From Streptomyces abyssalis (GTDB taxonomy: Bacteria > Actinomycetota > Actinomycetes > Streptomycetales > Streptomycetaceae), in contig NZ_LJGT01000040.1 in assembly GCF_001751365.1 (NCBI RefSeq), positions 62,001 to 126,000 of the forward strand: a stretch of DNA of 64,000 bases. Direction: 5' to 3'. Positions 41,980 through 50,153 of the stretch are shown here, piece by piece. The notes under the pieces are model-generated. The model was not told the origin of the DNA, did not search any database, and was given only the letters and a program-made list of their open reading frames with translations. Positions within the stretch are counted from its first letter, which is position 1, and each line of letters begins with the position of its first letter. The position numbers and the translations under genes were made by a program.

Positions 41980-42450
41980 ATGGCCGCCGACACCTCCGCC
42001 ACCCCTGAGGCCGGCCCCGCCGGCTGGGATGTGATGTACCGCGGAACGGTCTATCCCTGGCACTGCGACCAGATGGGCCACATGAACGTGATGTGGTACG
42101 TCGGCAAGTTCGACGAGGCGACCTGGCAGCTCTTCGCGAGCTTCGGCGTCACGCCCGACTATCTGCGCAACAGCGGCCGCGGCATGGTCGCCGTCGATCA
42201 ACGGATCTCCTACCAGCGGGAGTTGCTTGCGGGGGACATCGTGGTGGTGCGCTCCGCGCTGCTGGAGGTGCGGGAGAAGGTGATCCGCTTCTGTCACCGG
42301 ATGGAGAACGCGGCGACGGGTGAGGTGGCCGCGCTGACGGTGCTGACGGGCGTCCACTTCGACACGGAGGCGCGCCGCTCCCGGCCGCTCCCGGAGGAGT
42401 TGTCGAAGCGGGCACGGGCACTCGTGAGCGACTTCGACCCCGGTATCTGA
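41980..42450 (+). CDS. Acyl-CoA thioesterase (hotdog fold, 4HBT type)
   Basis: 156 residues. The hotdog signature YPWHCDQMGHMNVMWYVGKFDEAT (about residues 24-47) contains the catalytic Asp region of 4-hydroxybenzoyl-CoA thioesterases (D29, H34, N36). It would hydrolyse an acyl- or aryl-CoA thioester in the cytoplasm. It is monocistronic and convergent to a fumarylacetoacetate hydrolase gene; a common role in aromatic degradation is possible but unproven. Confidence 0.87.
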   Translation: MAADTSATPEAGPAGWDVMYRGTVYPWHCDQMGHMNVMWYVGKFDEATWQLFASFGVTPDYLRNSGRGMVAVDQRISYQRELLAGDIVVVRSALLEVREKVIRFCHRMENAATGEVAALTVLTGVHFDTEARRSRPLPEELSKRARALVSDFDPGI

Positions 42451-42524
42451 GCCTGGGAGTGCGGACCCGGTCGCATCACCGGCGGCGAGCCAGTCGATGT
42501 GGCGGAAGCCGGCCGGTGGCCGGG

Positions 42525-43394
42525 TCAGCCGGCGGGCCGCCGTGCGGAGTTCTCCAGCCGTCCGATGCCGCTGATCTCGGTGACGAGGCGCGAGCCCTCC
42601 GTGAGGTGGCGCGGTGGCTTCAGCGTGTGGCCGGCGCCGCCGGGTGTGCCGGTGGCGATGACGTCGCCGGGGCGGAGGGTGAGGACGGTCGAGATGTAGC
42701 GGACCAGCTCGGCGGGGCCGAAGACCAGATCGGACGTGTCGGCCTTCTGCATCGTCTCGTCGTCCACCGAGCAGGTCATCGTCAGTGCGGGCGCGGTGCC
42801 GCCCGGCAGTTCGTCCGGCGTCACGAGGACAGGCCCGAGGGGTGTGGTGTTCTCGAAGGTCTTGCCTTGCAGCCACTGCTCGGTGCGGTACTGCCAGTCG
42901 CGCATGGTGACGTCGTTGAGGACGGTGAATCCCGCGATCGCACGCTCGGCCCGCGTGGCGTCGGCCCGTCGCACCGTGTCTCCGACGACGACGGCCAACT
43001 CGGCGCCCCAGTCGGGCTGTTCCGATTCCTCGGCGAGCTCGACGCTGTCGCGGGGACCTATGAGCGCGTCAGCGTACTTGGCGAACAGGGTGGGATGTCC
43101 GGGCAGTTCACGGCCCGTTTCGATGATGTGGTCGCGGTAGTTGGGGCCGACGCAGATCACCTTGCCGGGGCGGGGCACCACGGGTGCGAGGTCGGCGGTG
43201 TCGAGGGGGTGCGCGGCCGCGCCGGTGCCGGCCGCGGCTCCGGAGGGTGCCGTGGCGATGGCCGCCGTGTCCAGCCAGTCCTCCTCGGCGAGCAGTTCGC
43301 CGACGTCGGTGAATCCGAGCGCGGTGCAGGTGCCGTCGTCTGCGACGCGTACGGCTTCGGTGCGGCCGGCGGTGCGGACCGTGGCGAGCTTCAA
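42525..43394 (-). CDS. Fumarylacetoacetate hydrolase family protein
   Basis: 289 residues from a TTG at 43394 (LKLATVRTAG), preferred because GGAAAGGAAGG lies upstream; the open frame continues to 43511 without such support. The FAH domain (about 80-285) has VICVGPNYRDHI, EQPDWGAELAVVVG (metal-binding E at about 157), FTVLNDVTMRDWQ, TCSVDDETMQ and LRPGDVIATGTPGGAGH. These are Mg2+-dependent hydrolases or decarboxylases of beta-diketo acids, or hydratases such as 5-carboxymethyl-2-hydroxymuconate isomerase. It may take part in tyrosine or homoprotocatechuate breakdown, but it is 17 kb from the HPPD gene. Confidence 0.85.
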   Translation of the reverse strand: MKLATVRTAGRTEAVRVADDGTCTALGFTDVGELLAEEDWLDTAAIATAPSGAAAGTGAAAHPLDTADLAPVVPRPGKVICVGPNYRDHIIETGRELPGHPTLFAKYADALIGPRDSVELAEESEQPDWGAELAVVVGDTVRRADATRAERAIAGFTVLNDVTMRDWQYRTEQWLQGKTFENTTPLGPVLVTPDELPGGTAPALTMTCSVDDETMQKADTSDLVFGPAELVRYISTVLTLRPGDVIATGTPGGAGHTLKPPRHLTEGSRLVTEISGIGRLENSARRPAG

Positions 43395-43598
43395 CGGGCC
43401 TTCCTTTCCCCGGATTGTCTGCGTTCCTGAGTGGGTGCCCGGTGTGGCGGCACGTACCCGGTCCGGGCGCGCCGGCGTATCCGTCGTTCTCAGGGCGAGC
43501 CAGGCGCTCAAGGGCCTGTCCGTGTGCTCCCGGCGGTACGCGGTATGGCCGGGCCGGGGCAGCCCGGCGGGCCCCGGCGACCCGTGGCCCCTGAGGCT

Positions 43599-44468
43599 TC
43601 AGGCCTGGAGGAAGTCCTGCAGGAGGCGGGTGAGGGAGCCCGGGGAGTCGACCCAGGGGTAGTGACCCGTGTCCTTGAGGGTGTGGAGGCGGGCGTTGGG
43701 GAATGACTCGGCGACCGCCTCGCCCGCGCGCATGCCCGTGACCGCGTCGAGGTCGCCGGTGACGACGAGGACGGGGGCTTCGACGCGGTGGAGTGCGTCC
43801 AGTACGGAGCGGCGTGACGGTTCGTCCACGCCCTGCCAGAACCCCGCCCGGGGCACGGGGTTGAGCTGGTCGCCCTCGGCGGCCGCGTGGGCCCGCTGGG
43901 GCGCCTCCCAGCGGGCGTAGGCCATGGGAGCGGCGCGGTGCAGCAGGGTACGGATCTCGTCCAAGTCCGTTGCCTGCTCCAGCAGTTGGACGGCGGTGTG
44001 CGCCTCCGCCCACCATTCGCCCTCCTCGGCACGGGAGTTGAAGATCTCCCGTGCGTCGTCGGGAAGTTCGCCCTGGAGACGGGAGCCGGGATTGAGCAGC
44101 ACCAGGTGCGTGAGGCGGCCCGGGTGTGCGGCCGCGTACGTCTGCGCCGTGGCCGCCGCGGCATCGTGTGCGAGGAGCGCGAAACGGTCGAGGCCGAGGT
44201 GGCGGCGGAGCGCCTCGACGTCCTCCGCGAGGCGGGGGAAGGCGTACTCGTCCGGGTCGGACGCGGCAGGCGAATCGCCGGTGCCACGGGCATCGGGCAC
44301 GACGAGCTGCCGGTACGCGCCGAGGCCGCCGAGGTCGCCCAGATAGGCCGCGTCGCGGGCCGGACCGCCGGCGAGGCACACCACGGGCGGCCGTTCCCGG
44401 CCGGGGGGAGAGCCGCCGAGGAGGTGGTAGCCGAGCCTGGCGCCGTCGTACGAGGAGAAGTGCGGCAT
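43599..44468 (-). CDS. Alpha/beta hydrolase with Asp at the nucleophile position
   Basis: 289 residues with the alpha/beta-hydrolase fold: PPVVCLAGGPARDAAYLGDL (HGGPG-like oxyanion loop, His replaced by Leu-Ala), QLVVPDARGTGDS typical of proline iminopeptidase relatives, and the acid D239 or D241 in VVTGDLDAVTG and H269 in KDTGHYP. The nucleophile elbow reads LLAHDAAAATAQ with D102 instead of the expected Ser, and the second Gly is Ala. Asp nucleophiles occur in haloalkane dehalogenases, epoxide hydrolases and fluoroacetate dehalogenases, but the rest of the sequence is more like proline iminopeptidase. Possible functions are epoxide or dehalogenating activity, or loss of function. The gene is 204 bp upstream of the FAH gene. 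Confidence 0.8.
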   Translation of the reverse strand: MPHFSSYDGARLGYHLLGGSPPGRERPPVVCLAGGPARDAAYLGDLGGLGAYRQLVVPDARGTGDSPAASDPDEYAFPRLAEDVEALRRHLGLDRFALLAHDAAAATAQTYAAAHPGRLTHLVLLNPGSRLQGELPDDAREIFNSRAEEGEWWAEAHTAVQLLEQATDLDEIRTLLHRAAPMAYARWEAPQRAHAAAEGDQLNPVPRAGFWQGVDEPSRRSVLDALHRVEAPVLVVTGDLDAVTGMRAGEAVAESFPNARLHTLKDTGHYPWVDSPGSLTRLLQDFLQA

Positions 44469-44630
44469 ACCCCTCAGCGTGCCCCAAGGAGGGGCGCGCA
44501 GCCGTCATCGCCGGATTCCCGACGGCGCGCCCAGGGTCTGCCCGTGCGACGCGCCCTAGGGCGAAAGGCCGACGCCACGGGCGTCGAAAGTCAGGTGCCG
44601 TGGCAGGCCGGGGGGCCATAGCGTGCCCGT

Positions 44631-46235
44631 ATGACTGCATCTTGGGACGGACCGGGCGGGGCGGGGGATTCGCGCGGCGCGCACGGGGGTGCGGTGAAAG
44701 GGGGGCATGACGGGGGCGGTTCGGCCTCCCCGGCGCGGGTCCCGGTTCCGCTGCCGGTTCCGGCGCCCGCACCGGGCGGGGCGCCGCCGCTGCCCCGCCC
44801 CCGGCAGGAGACGGTTCTCAGCCGCGGATACCGGGCGCTGACGCTCGGCATCGTCTCCGTCGTCTTCCTCGTGGCCTTCGAGGCGACCGCCGTCGGTACG
44901 GCCATGCCCGTGGCCGCCGACGAACTCGACGGCGTGTCCGTCTACGCCTTCGCGTTCTCCGCCCTCTTCACCACCTCCCTGCTGGGCATGGTCGTCTCCG
45001 GCCAGTGGGCCGACCGGCGCGGGCCGCTGCCGCCGCTGGCGTGGGGCATCGGATCGTTCGGAGCGGGGCTGGTGCTGTCCGGCACGGCCGCCACGATGGG
45101 GATCTTCGTACTGGGCCGTGCGGTGCAGGGCATCGGCGGCGGGCTCCTCATCGTCGCGCTGTACGTGACGGTCAGCCGCGCCTATCCCGAGGTGCTGCGG
45201 CCGACCGTTCTGGCGTGCTTCGCCGCCGCCTGGGTGGTGCCGGCGGTGGTCGGCCCGCTGATCGCGGGTTCGGTCACCCAGCATCTGGGCTGGCGCTGGG
45301 TGTTCCTCGGCGTTCCGCTGCTGGTCGTGGTGCCGCTCGTGGTGATGCTGCCCGCGCTGCGGCGAGCGGCGTCGGGCCCGCTGCCGGGCAGGCCGGGTGA
45401 GCCCGGCAGGCCTGGTACCGGGCAGGGGCGTGTGGACCGCGGGCGGCTGAAGTACGCGCTGGCGCTCGCGACGGGCGCGGGGCTGCTGCAGTACGCGGGA
45501 CAGGAGCCGGACCTGCTCGCGGCGCTCCCGGCCGCCGCGGGCGCGGCACTGCTCGTACCGGCGGCGCTGCGGCTGCTGCCACGCGGCACCTACCGGGCGG
45601 CGCGCGGGCTGCCCGCGGTGGTGCTGCTGCGCGGCATCGCGGCCGGCGGATTCGTCGTCGCGGAGAGCTTCGTGCCGCTGATGCTCGTCAGCCAGCGAGG
45701 GCTGTCGGTCACGATGGCCGGGCTGGCCCTGGCGGCCGGCGGTGCGACCTGGGCGCTCGGCTCCTTCACGCAGTCGCGGGCCCGGTTCGGGCCGTACCGG
45801 GAACGGCTGGCGCGGGGCGGGATGGTGCTGGTGACGGGAGCGGTCGCGTATTCGCCGGCCGTGCTGGCGGAGAGCGTGCCGGTGTGGACGCTGGCCGTCG
45901 CGATGGCCGTGGGCTGCTACGGCATGGGCCTGGTCATCTCCTCCACGAGCGTGTTGCTGCTCCAGCTGTCCGCGCCGGAGGAGGCGGGGAAGAACTCGGC
46001 CGCGCTGCAGATGTCCGACAGCCTCTCCAACGTGGTGCTGCTGGCCGCGACGGGTACGGCGTTCGCGCTGTTCGGCGGCGGCTCGGTGAGCGTGGGTGCG
46101 GGCGGCGGCGCCGGCGGCCACGCGGCGGCGGCCGCGGAGGGACGGCCCCTGGCGTTCGTCGCGGTCTACGCGGTCGCGGCGCTGGTTTGCGCGATGGGTG
46201 TGGGGGTCGCGGGGCGGCTGCGGGGGCAGGCATGA
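44631..46235 (+). CDS. MFS transporter, DHA2-like, 14 helices
   Basis: 534 residues. A disordered Gly/Pro-rich N-terminus (about 1-60) precedes 12-14 membrane helices. VVFLVAFEATAVGTAMPVAADEL (motif like that of DHA2 helix 1), ADRRGPLPPLAWG and GRAVQGIGGGLLIVALYVTVSRAYP (motif C-like) are clear; the protein continues with RGIAAGGFVVAESFVPLML. It probably exports a drug or metabolite in exchange for protons. It is divergent from the alpha/beta-hydrolase gene and stops just before the RHH/Doc pair, with which it may share no function. Confidence 0.85.
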   Translation: MTASWDGPGGAGDSRGAHGGAVKGGHDGGGSASPARVPVPLPVPAPAPGGAPPLPRPRQETVLSRGYRALTLGIVSVVFLVAFEATAVGTAMPVAADELDGVSVYAFAFSALFTTSLLGMVVSGQWADRRGPLPPLAWGIGSFGAGLVLSGTAATMGIFVLGRAVQGIGGGLLIVALYVTVSRAYPEVLRPTVLACFAAAWVVPAVVGPLIAGSVTQHLGWRWVFLGVPLLVVVPLVVMLPALRRAASGPLPGRPGEPGRPGTGQGRVDRGRLKYALALATGAGLLQYAGQEPDLLAALPAAAGAALLVPAALRLLPRGTYRAARGLPAVVLLRGIAAGGFVVAESFVPLMLVSQRGLSVTMAGLALAAGGATWALGSFTQSRARFGPYRERLARGGMVLVTGAVAYSPAVLAESVPVWTLAVAMAVGCYGMGLVISSTSVLLLQLSAPEEAGKNSAALQMSDSLSNVVLLAATGTAFALFGGGSVSVGAGGGAGGHAAAAAEGRPLAFVAVYAVAALVCAMGVGVAGRLRGQA

Positions 46236-46238
46236 GTG

Positions 46239-46269
46239 GTGGTACCACTTTGGGGTCTGTACTGGTACC
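46239..46269. promoter_or_regulatory. Two GGTACC boxes upstream of the toxin-antitoxin pair
   Basis: A perfect 10-bp palindrome GTGGTACCAC at 46239-46248 and a second GGTACC at 46264-46269 (centres 23 bp apart) lie between the MFS stop and the antitoxin ATG (46278). RHH antitoxins bind paired palindromes in their own promoters, so this is a plausible operator. Confidence 0.45.
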
Positions 46270-46277
46270 TTTTCGGT

Positions 46278-46481
46278 ATGGCTATGAATCTGCGTCTGCC
46301 TGACGAAGTACAGGAGAGTCTCAAACAGCGCGCCGAGGAGGAGGGCCGCAGTATGCACGCCATTGTGGTCCAGGCAGTGGAGCGGTATCTGGTGGAGGAA
46401 GCGGATCGTGCAACGGTCCGCAAGTTGGGGGCGAAGTACGCGACCAGGCACGCGGACCTGCTCCGGCGGCTGGGGGAGTAG
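46278..46481 (+). CDS. Ribbon-helix-helix antitoxin-like protein
   Basis: 67 residues from the ATG at 46278. MAMNLRLPDEVQESLKQRAEEEGRSMHAIVVQAVERYL is the RHH fold of Arc/CopG proteins: a beta strand for DNA contact then two helices. The C-terminal part (about 45-67, charged helix KLGAKYATRHADLLRRLGE) should wrap the toxin. A Doc-type gene begins 5 bp after its stop. It neutralises the toxin and represses the operon; palindromes upstream support autoregulation. Confidence 0.85.
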   Translation: MAMNLRLPDEVQESLKQRAEEEGRSMHAIVVQAVERYLVEEADRATVRKLGAKYATRHADLLRRLGE

Positions 46482-46485
46482 CCGG

Positions 46486-46869
46486 GTGAAGTACCTGACG
46501 GTGCAGGAAGCCCTGGACCTTGCCCAACTCGCTTGCTCCGAACAGGAGGTGGCCGTACGGGATGTCGGTCTCCTCTCATCAGCGCTGCTTCGGCCGAAGT
46601 CGCAGATGTTCGGAGTCGAGGCGTATCCGGATCTCTTCGAGAAGGCGGCGGCGCTGATGCACTCGCTCGTGCTGAACCGCCCTCTCGTGGACGGCAACAA
46701 GCGCCTCGCGTGGATGAGCACGGTCGTATTCCTCGACCTCAACGGGACGGATATGGCCGATGTCGACCAGGGAAGCGCATACGAACTCGTCATGGACATC
46801 GCGGCGGGCAAGACGGAGGACGTGGCGGTGATCGCGGACGGACTCCGTTCGCTGCGCACTGGCAGGTGA
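46486..46869 (+). CDS. Doc/Fic-family toxin with altered catalytic motif
   Basis: 127 residues from a GTG at 46486, 5 bp after the antitoxin stop. The Fic core lies at residues 64-73, NRPLVDGNKR, followed by LAWMSTVVFLDLNG, the death-on-curing pattern. In the classical motif HPFxxGNxR the first residue is the catalytic His; here the aligned position is R65 (NRPLVDGNKR), while N71, K72 and R73 are kept. Doc kinases phosphorylate elongation factor EF-Tu; with an Arg in place of His, this copy may be inactive or use a variant mechanism. The pair is a type II toxin-antitoxin system. Confidence 0.8.
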   Translation: MKYLTVQEALDLAQLACSEQEVAVRDVGLLSSALLRPKSQMFGVEAYPDLFEKAAALMHSLVLNRPLVDGNKRLAWMSTVVFLDLNGTDMADVDQGSAYELVMDIAAGKTEDVAVIADGLRSLRTGR

Positions 46870-46927
46870 TGGCCGCCCCGGGCGACGGAGCCCAACCGTA
46901 AGCGCCGATGCCCGGATGTTGTCCGAA

Positions 46928-46950
46928 TCCAATTTCCGCTTATGGTTCGG
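46928..46950. promoter_or_regulatory. LysR-type operator copy 1, at the lysR start
   Basis: The 23-bp sequence with core CCGCTTATGG (46936-46945) and flanks TCCAA and CGG lies directly before the lysR ATG (46953). It matches a reverse-oriented sequence upstream of the cysteine dioxygenase gene at 18 of 23 positions. A shared operator for autoregulation and target control is the simplest explanation. No Shine-Dalgarno is present before the ATG, so the lysR mRNA may be leaderless. Confidence 0.55.
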
Positions 46951-46952
46951 GC

Positions 46953-47858
46953 ATGTTCGATTCGCGGCACATACGTACGTTCCACGAAGTGGTGCGCGCC
47001 GGCTCGTACTCGGCGGCCGCGCGGACGCTCGGTTACACCCAGCCCGCGATCACCCAGCAGATGAAGGCGCTCGAACGGTCCGTCGGCACGCCCCTCTTCG
47101 TACGCGTCGGACGGCGGATGCGGCTCACCGAGGCAGGGGAGGCACTGGAGCGGCACGCCGGTGTGATCCTTGAACGGATCTCCGCGGCCCAGCAGCAGAT
47201 GTCGGCGATCACCGGGCTGCGTGCCGGGCGGGTGCGCATGTGCGCGTTCCCCAGCGCCGGCGCAACGATCGTGCCTGAGGCGCTGGCGCGGCTGGCCGAC
47301 GGGCACCCGGGCATACGGGTCGAACTGCAGGAGGCCGAGCCGCCGGACTCGATGCGGCGCGTCGCCGACGGCGAGTGCGACGTCACCCTCGCCTTCACCT
47401 ATCCCGGTCTGCACGAGCAGGTCCCCGATGAGCTGGTCGAAATCCCGCTCATGGAGGACCAGTTGACCGTACTGCTGCCCACGGGGCATCCGATGGCACG
47501 GCGCCGCGCGGTGAAGCTCGCGGAGCTCGCGGACGAGCGGTGGATCGCCGGATGCCTGCGCTGCCGCGCCAACTTCCTTCATGAATGCGCGGAGCTGGGC
47601 TTCGCTCCGGACGTCGCCTTCACCACCGACGACATCCTCGTCGTGCAGAGCCTCGTCGCCGAGGGGCTCGGGATAGCGATGATGCCGGGGCTGGTGCTCT
47701 CCTTCCTCGTGCACCGGAAGGTCACCGGGCGGGCCCTGGACCCGGCGTCGCGCCGCCAGGTCTCCGCGTACGTGCTCCGCGAGCACCTCGACATCCCGGC
47801 GACGGCGCTCGTACTGGACGAGTTGAGGACGGCCGCCGCGAACCGCGTCGGCTGCTGA
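46953..47858 (+). CDS. LysR-family regulator beside cysteine dioxygenase
   Basis: 301 residues. The N-terminal winged helix (HIRTFHEVVRAGSYSAAARTLGYTQPAITQQMKALE, about 7-41) is a typical LTTR domain, followed by the linker helix and a co-inducer domain (about 90-295) with RMCAFPSAGATIVPEALARL and VAEGLGIAMMPGL. It likely controls the next genes for cysteine catabolism, since a copy of the putative operator lies before both lysR and the dioxygenase gene. The inducer might be cysteine or a sulfur metabolite; this is inferred from context. An additional feature is the C197-R-C199 motif in the effector domain (AGCLRCRAN). Confidence 0.88.
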   Translation: MFDSRHIRTFHEVVRAGSYSAAARTLGYTQPAITQQMKALERSVGTPLFVRVGRRMRLTEAGEALERHAGVILERISAAQQQMSAITGLRAGRVRMCAFPSAGATIVPEALARLADGHPGIRVELQEAEPPDSMRRVADGECDVTLAFTYPGLHEQVPDELVEIPLMEDQLTVLLPTGHPMARRRAVKLAELADERWIAGCLRCRANFLHECAELGFAPDVAFTTDDILVVQSLVAEGLGIAMMPGLVLSFLVHRKVTGRALDPASRRQVSAYVLREHLDIPATALVLDELRTAAANRVGC

Positions 47859-48006
47859 GCGGGGCGCGTGGGGCACGCGGGGGTACTCGGGACACGCGGC
47901 GCCCGGGCCGGTCGCGGGGCCTCAGGGCCGGGCGACGAGCGGCCGGCCGGTGGCCGGGCGTCCGCCGCCACGACCTCCGCCCGCCACCGCTCCCGCACCC
48001 GAAGTG

Positions 48007-48029
48007 CCGTTCCATAAGCGGTGTTTGGA
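48007..48029. promoter_or_regulatory. LysR-type operator copy 2, upstream of cysteine dioxygenase
   Basis: The reverse complement of 48007-48029 contains CCGCTTATGG and matches the operator at the lysR start in 18 of 23 positions (conserved blocks TCCAA, CCGCTTATGG and CGG). It is 57 bp upstream of the dioxygenase ATG at 48086. Confidence 0.55.
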
Positions 48030-48085
48030 GTGCCGCCAAGGAACAGTCGTTGGACGTGATGGGTCTCCGGTCCCACTCTGCGTAC

Positions 48086-48700
48086 ATGACCACTTCGACG
48101 CAGCACCCCACCGCGGAGACCGCCGAGCGCGGCGCACCCCGTACGACTGCGCAACTCGACGCCCTCGTCGGGGAAATACGCGAAGTGGTGAGGCGCGGCA
48201 TGGCGCCCGACGTAACGGCCTACCTCGTCGGGGAGAAGCTCGCGCCACATCTCGGTGCGGGTGGCGGCGCGGGCGGCGCGGACGGTCTGCTCACGCCCGA
48301 GCAGCACGAGGGCGACCCCGAGCGCTACCGCCAGCATCTGCTGCACGCGGAGTCCGACGGCAGCTTCTCCCTCGTCGCGCTGGTGTGGCTGCCCGGCCAG
48401 TGCACGCCGGTGCACGACCACGTCTCCTGGTGCGTCACCGGAGTGCACCAGGGCGAGGAACACGAACGCCGCTACCGGCTGCTGCCCGCGGAGGAGGCCG
48501 GCGGGAGCGCGCGGCTCGTCGCGACGGAGGACGTGATCAATCCCGTCGGCGCGGTCTGCGGTTTCGCGCCGCCCGGCGACATCCACATGGTGTGGAACGG
48601 CTGCCGGGAGAAGGCCATTTCGCTCCACGTCTACGGCGCCGACGTCTCCCGTCTGGGCAGCAGCGTGCGACGGGTGTACGAGCTGCCGGCGGACCGCTGA
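48086..48700 (+). CDS. Cysteine dioxygenase
   Basis: 204 residues from an ATG at 48086. It is a cupin-type CDO: VHDHVSWCVTGVHQGEEHERRYRL carries H110 and H112, and the third iron ligand is H167 in GDIHMV, giving the 3-His facial triad. It oxidises L-cysteine to cysteine sulfinate in the cytoplasm. The C-terminal half has no Cys-Tyr cofactor that can be identified by eye. Its stop overlaps the ATG of the YeiH exporter (TGATG), so product disposal is coupled to production. The LysR gene lies upstream, with operator-like copies before both. Confidence 0.88.
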   Translation: MTTSTQHPTAETAERGAPRTTAQLDALVGEIREVVRRGMAPDVTAYLVGEKLAPHLGAGGGAGGADGLLTPEQHEGDPERYRQHLLHAESDGSFSLVALVWLPGQCTPVHDHVSWCVTGVHQGEEHERRYRLLPAEEAGGSARLVATEDVINPVGAVCGFAPPGDIHMVWNGCREKAISLHVYGADVSRLGSSVRRVYELPADR

Positions 48701-49869
48701 TGGCGCTGCTGGGGGAGCGCCCGCAGTCCGCGTCACCGTCCGCCGCGTCCAGCCCCGCGGCGCCCGCCTCTGCCACGCCCGCGACCCCTGCCACCCCCGC
48801 GGGGCCCGCCCGTGCCACCGCCCGCCCGGCGCGCCCGCCCGGCAAGGTGCCCGGGCTCGCGCTCGCCGCGCTGGGCGTCGCCGCCGCCGGTACCGTGCAT
48901 CTGGCGCTGCCCGCCGTGCCGATGCTGACGGCCGCGGTCGTCCTCGGCGTCCTCGCCGCTCATCTCCCGGGTACGCGGACGCTCGTGGGCGGCATGGCCC
49001 GGCCGGGCCTTTCCTTCGCGGGCAAACGGCTCATGCGGCTCGGCGTGGTGCTGCTCGGGCTGAAGCTGAGCGCCGGCGACATCATCGGGCTCGGCTGGAG
49101 CACCGTCGCGATGGTGTTCGTGGTCGTCGCGGCGACCTTCACCGGCACGGTGTGGCTGGGCAGGAGGCTGGGCCTCCCCGGCGATCAGCCGCTCCTCGTC
49201 GCCACCGGCTACTCGATCTGCGGAGCATCCGCGATCTGCGCCGTCAGCGAGGTCCGGGAGAGCGAGGAGCGCGACGTCGCCACCTCGGTCGCGCTCGTGA
49301 CGCTCTGCGGCACGCTCGCCATCGCCGTACTTCCGCTGCTGCAGCAGCCGTTGGGCCTGGACGCGGGACAGTTCGGACGGTGGGTCGGCGCGGGCGTGCA
49401 CGACGTCGGCCAGGTCGTCGCCACCGCGCAGACCGCCGGAGAGCACGCGCTGGGCCAGGCGGTGCTCGTGAAGCTGATGCGCATCGCGCTGCTCGCGCCC
49501 CTGGTGGCGGCCGTCGTGCTGTCCGTACGGGCACGCAGCAGGCGGGCCGCGGCCGGTGTGCCTGGTGCCGGGGCCTCCGGGGCGGCAGCCACCGGTGCGC
49601 GGGACCGGCGGCCGCCGCTGGTCCCGCTGTTCGTCGCCGGCTTCCTTCTAATGGTCGCCGTGCGCACCACCGGATGGCTCCCGGCCGGTGCACTGGGATT
49701 CGCGGCCACGGTGCAGGAACTGCTCCTCGCCGCCGCCCTGTTCGGCCTCTGCAGCTCCGTTCACCTGCCGACCCTCGCCCGTACGGGAAGCAGGGTCGCC
49801 GCCCTCGGGCTGTGCTCGTGGATCGTGATCGCGGGAGTGTCGTACGGCGGCGTGCTGCTGACGACGTGA
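48700..49869 (+). CDS. YeiH-type putative sulfite/sulfate exporter
   Basis: 389 residues with about 10 membrane helices after a Pro/Ala-rich disordered N-terminus (about 1-45). UPF0324/YeiH family features: RPGLSFAGKRLMRLGVVLLGLKLSAGDI, LVATGYSICGASAICAVSEV and GAGVHDVGQVVATAQTAG. In taurine and cysteate degraders such proteins (TauZ-type) are thought to export sulfite or sulfate. The start overlaps the cysteine dioxygenase stop, so it probably removes sulfite from cysteine sulfinate breakdown. Direction of transport is inferred from the context. Confidence 0.85.
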   Translation: MALLGERPQSASPSAASSPAAPASATPATPATPAGPARATARPARPPGKVPGLALAALGVAAAGTVHLALPAVPMLTAAVVLGVLAAHLPGTRTLVGGMARPGLSFAGKRLMRLGVVLLGLKLSAGDIIGLGWSTVAMVFVVVAATFTGTVWLGRRLGLPGDQPLLVATGYSICGASAICAVSEVRESEERDVATSVALVTLCGTLAIAVLPLLQQPLGLDAGQFGRWVGAGVHDVGQVVATAQTAGEHALGQAVLVKLMRIALLAPLVAAVVLSVRARSRRAAAGVPGAGASGAAATGARDRRPPLVPLFVAGFLLMVAVRTTGWLPAGALGFAATVQELLLAAALFGLCSSVHLPTLARTGSRVAALGLCSWIVIAGVSYGGVLLTT

Positions 49870-50153
49870 CGCGGGCGCCCGCCTCGCGTGCGAGCGGTGG
49901 GGCGGCCGGTGCGGACGGCCGGTGATGACGCCCGGTGCGCGTGTGCTGTGTGCGGTACGGGCGCGCACGGCCGGTGTGCCCGACTTCCGCCGCACACCGG
50001 GGTGATCCACCGGAAACGGACTCCCCAAGAGGGCTGTCACCCCCCGCCGGTAGGCTGAAGCCGCCCGAGGGCCTGTCGGCAGACCCTCGCCCAGAAGCGG
50101 ACGACCACGCCACGACCACGCGACGACCACGCCACCGACCCCCTCCGGAGCCC

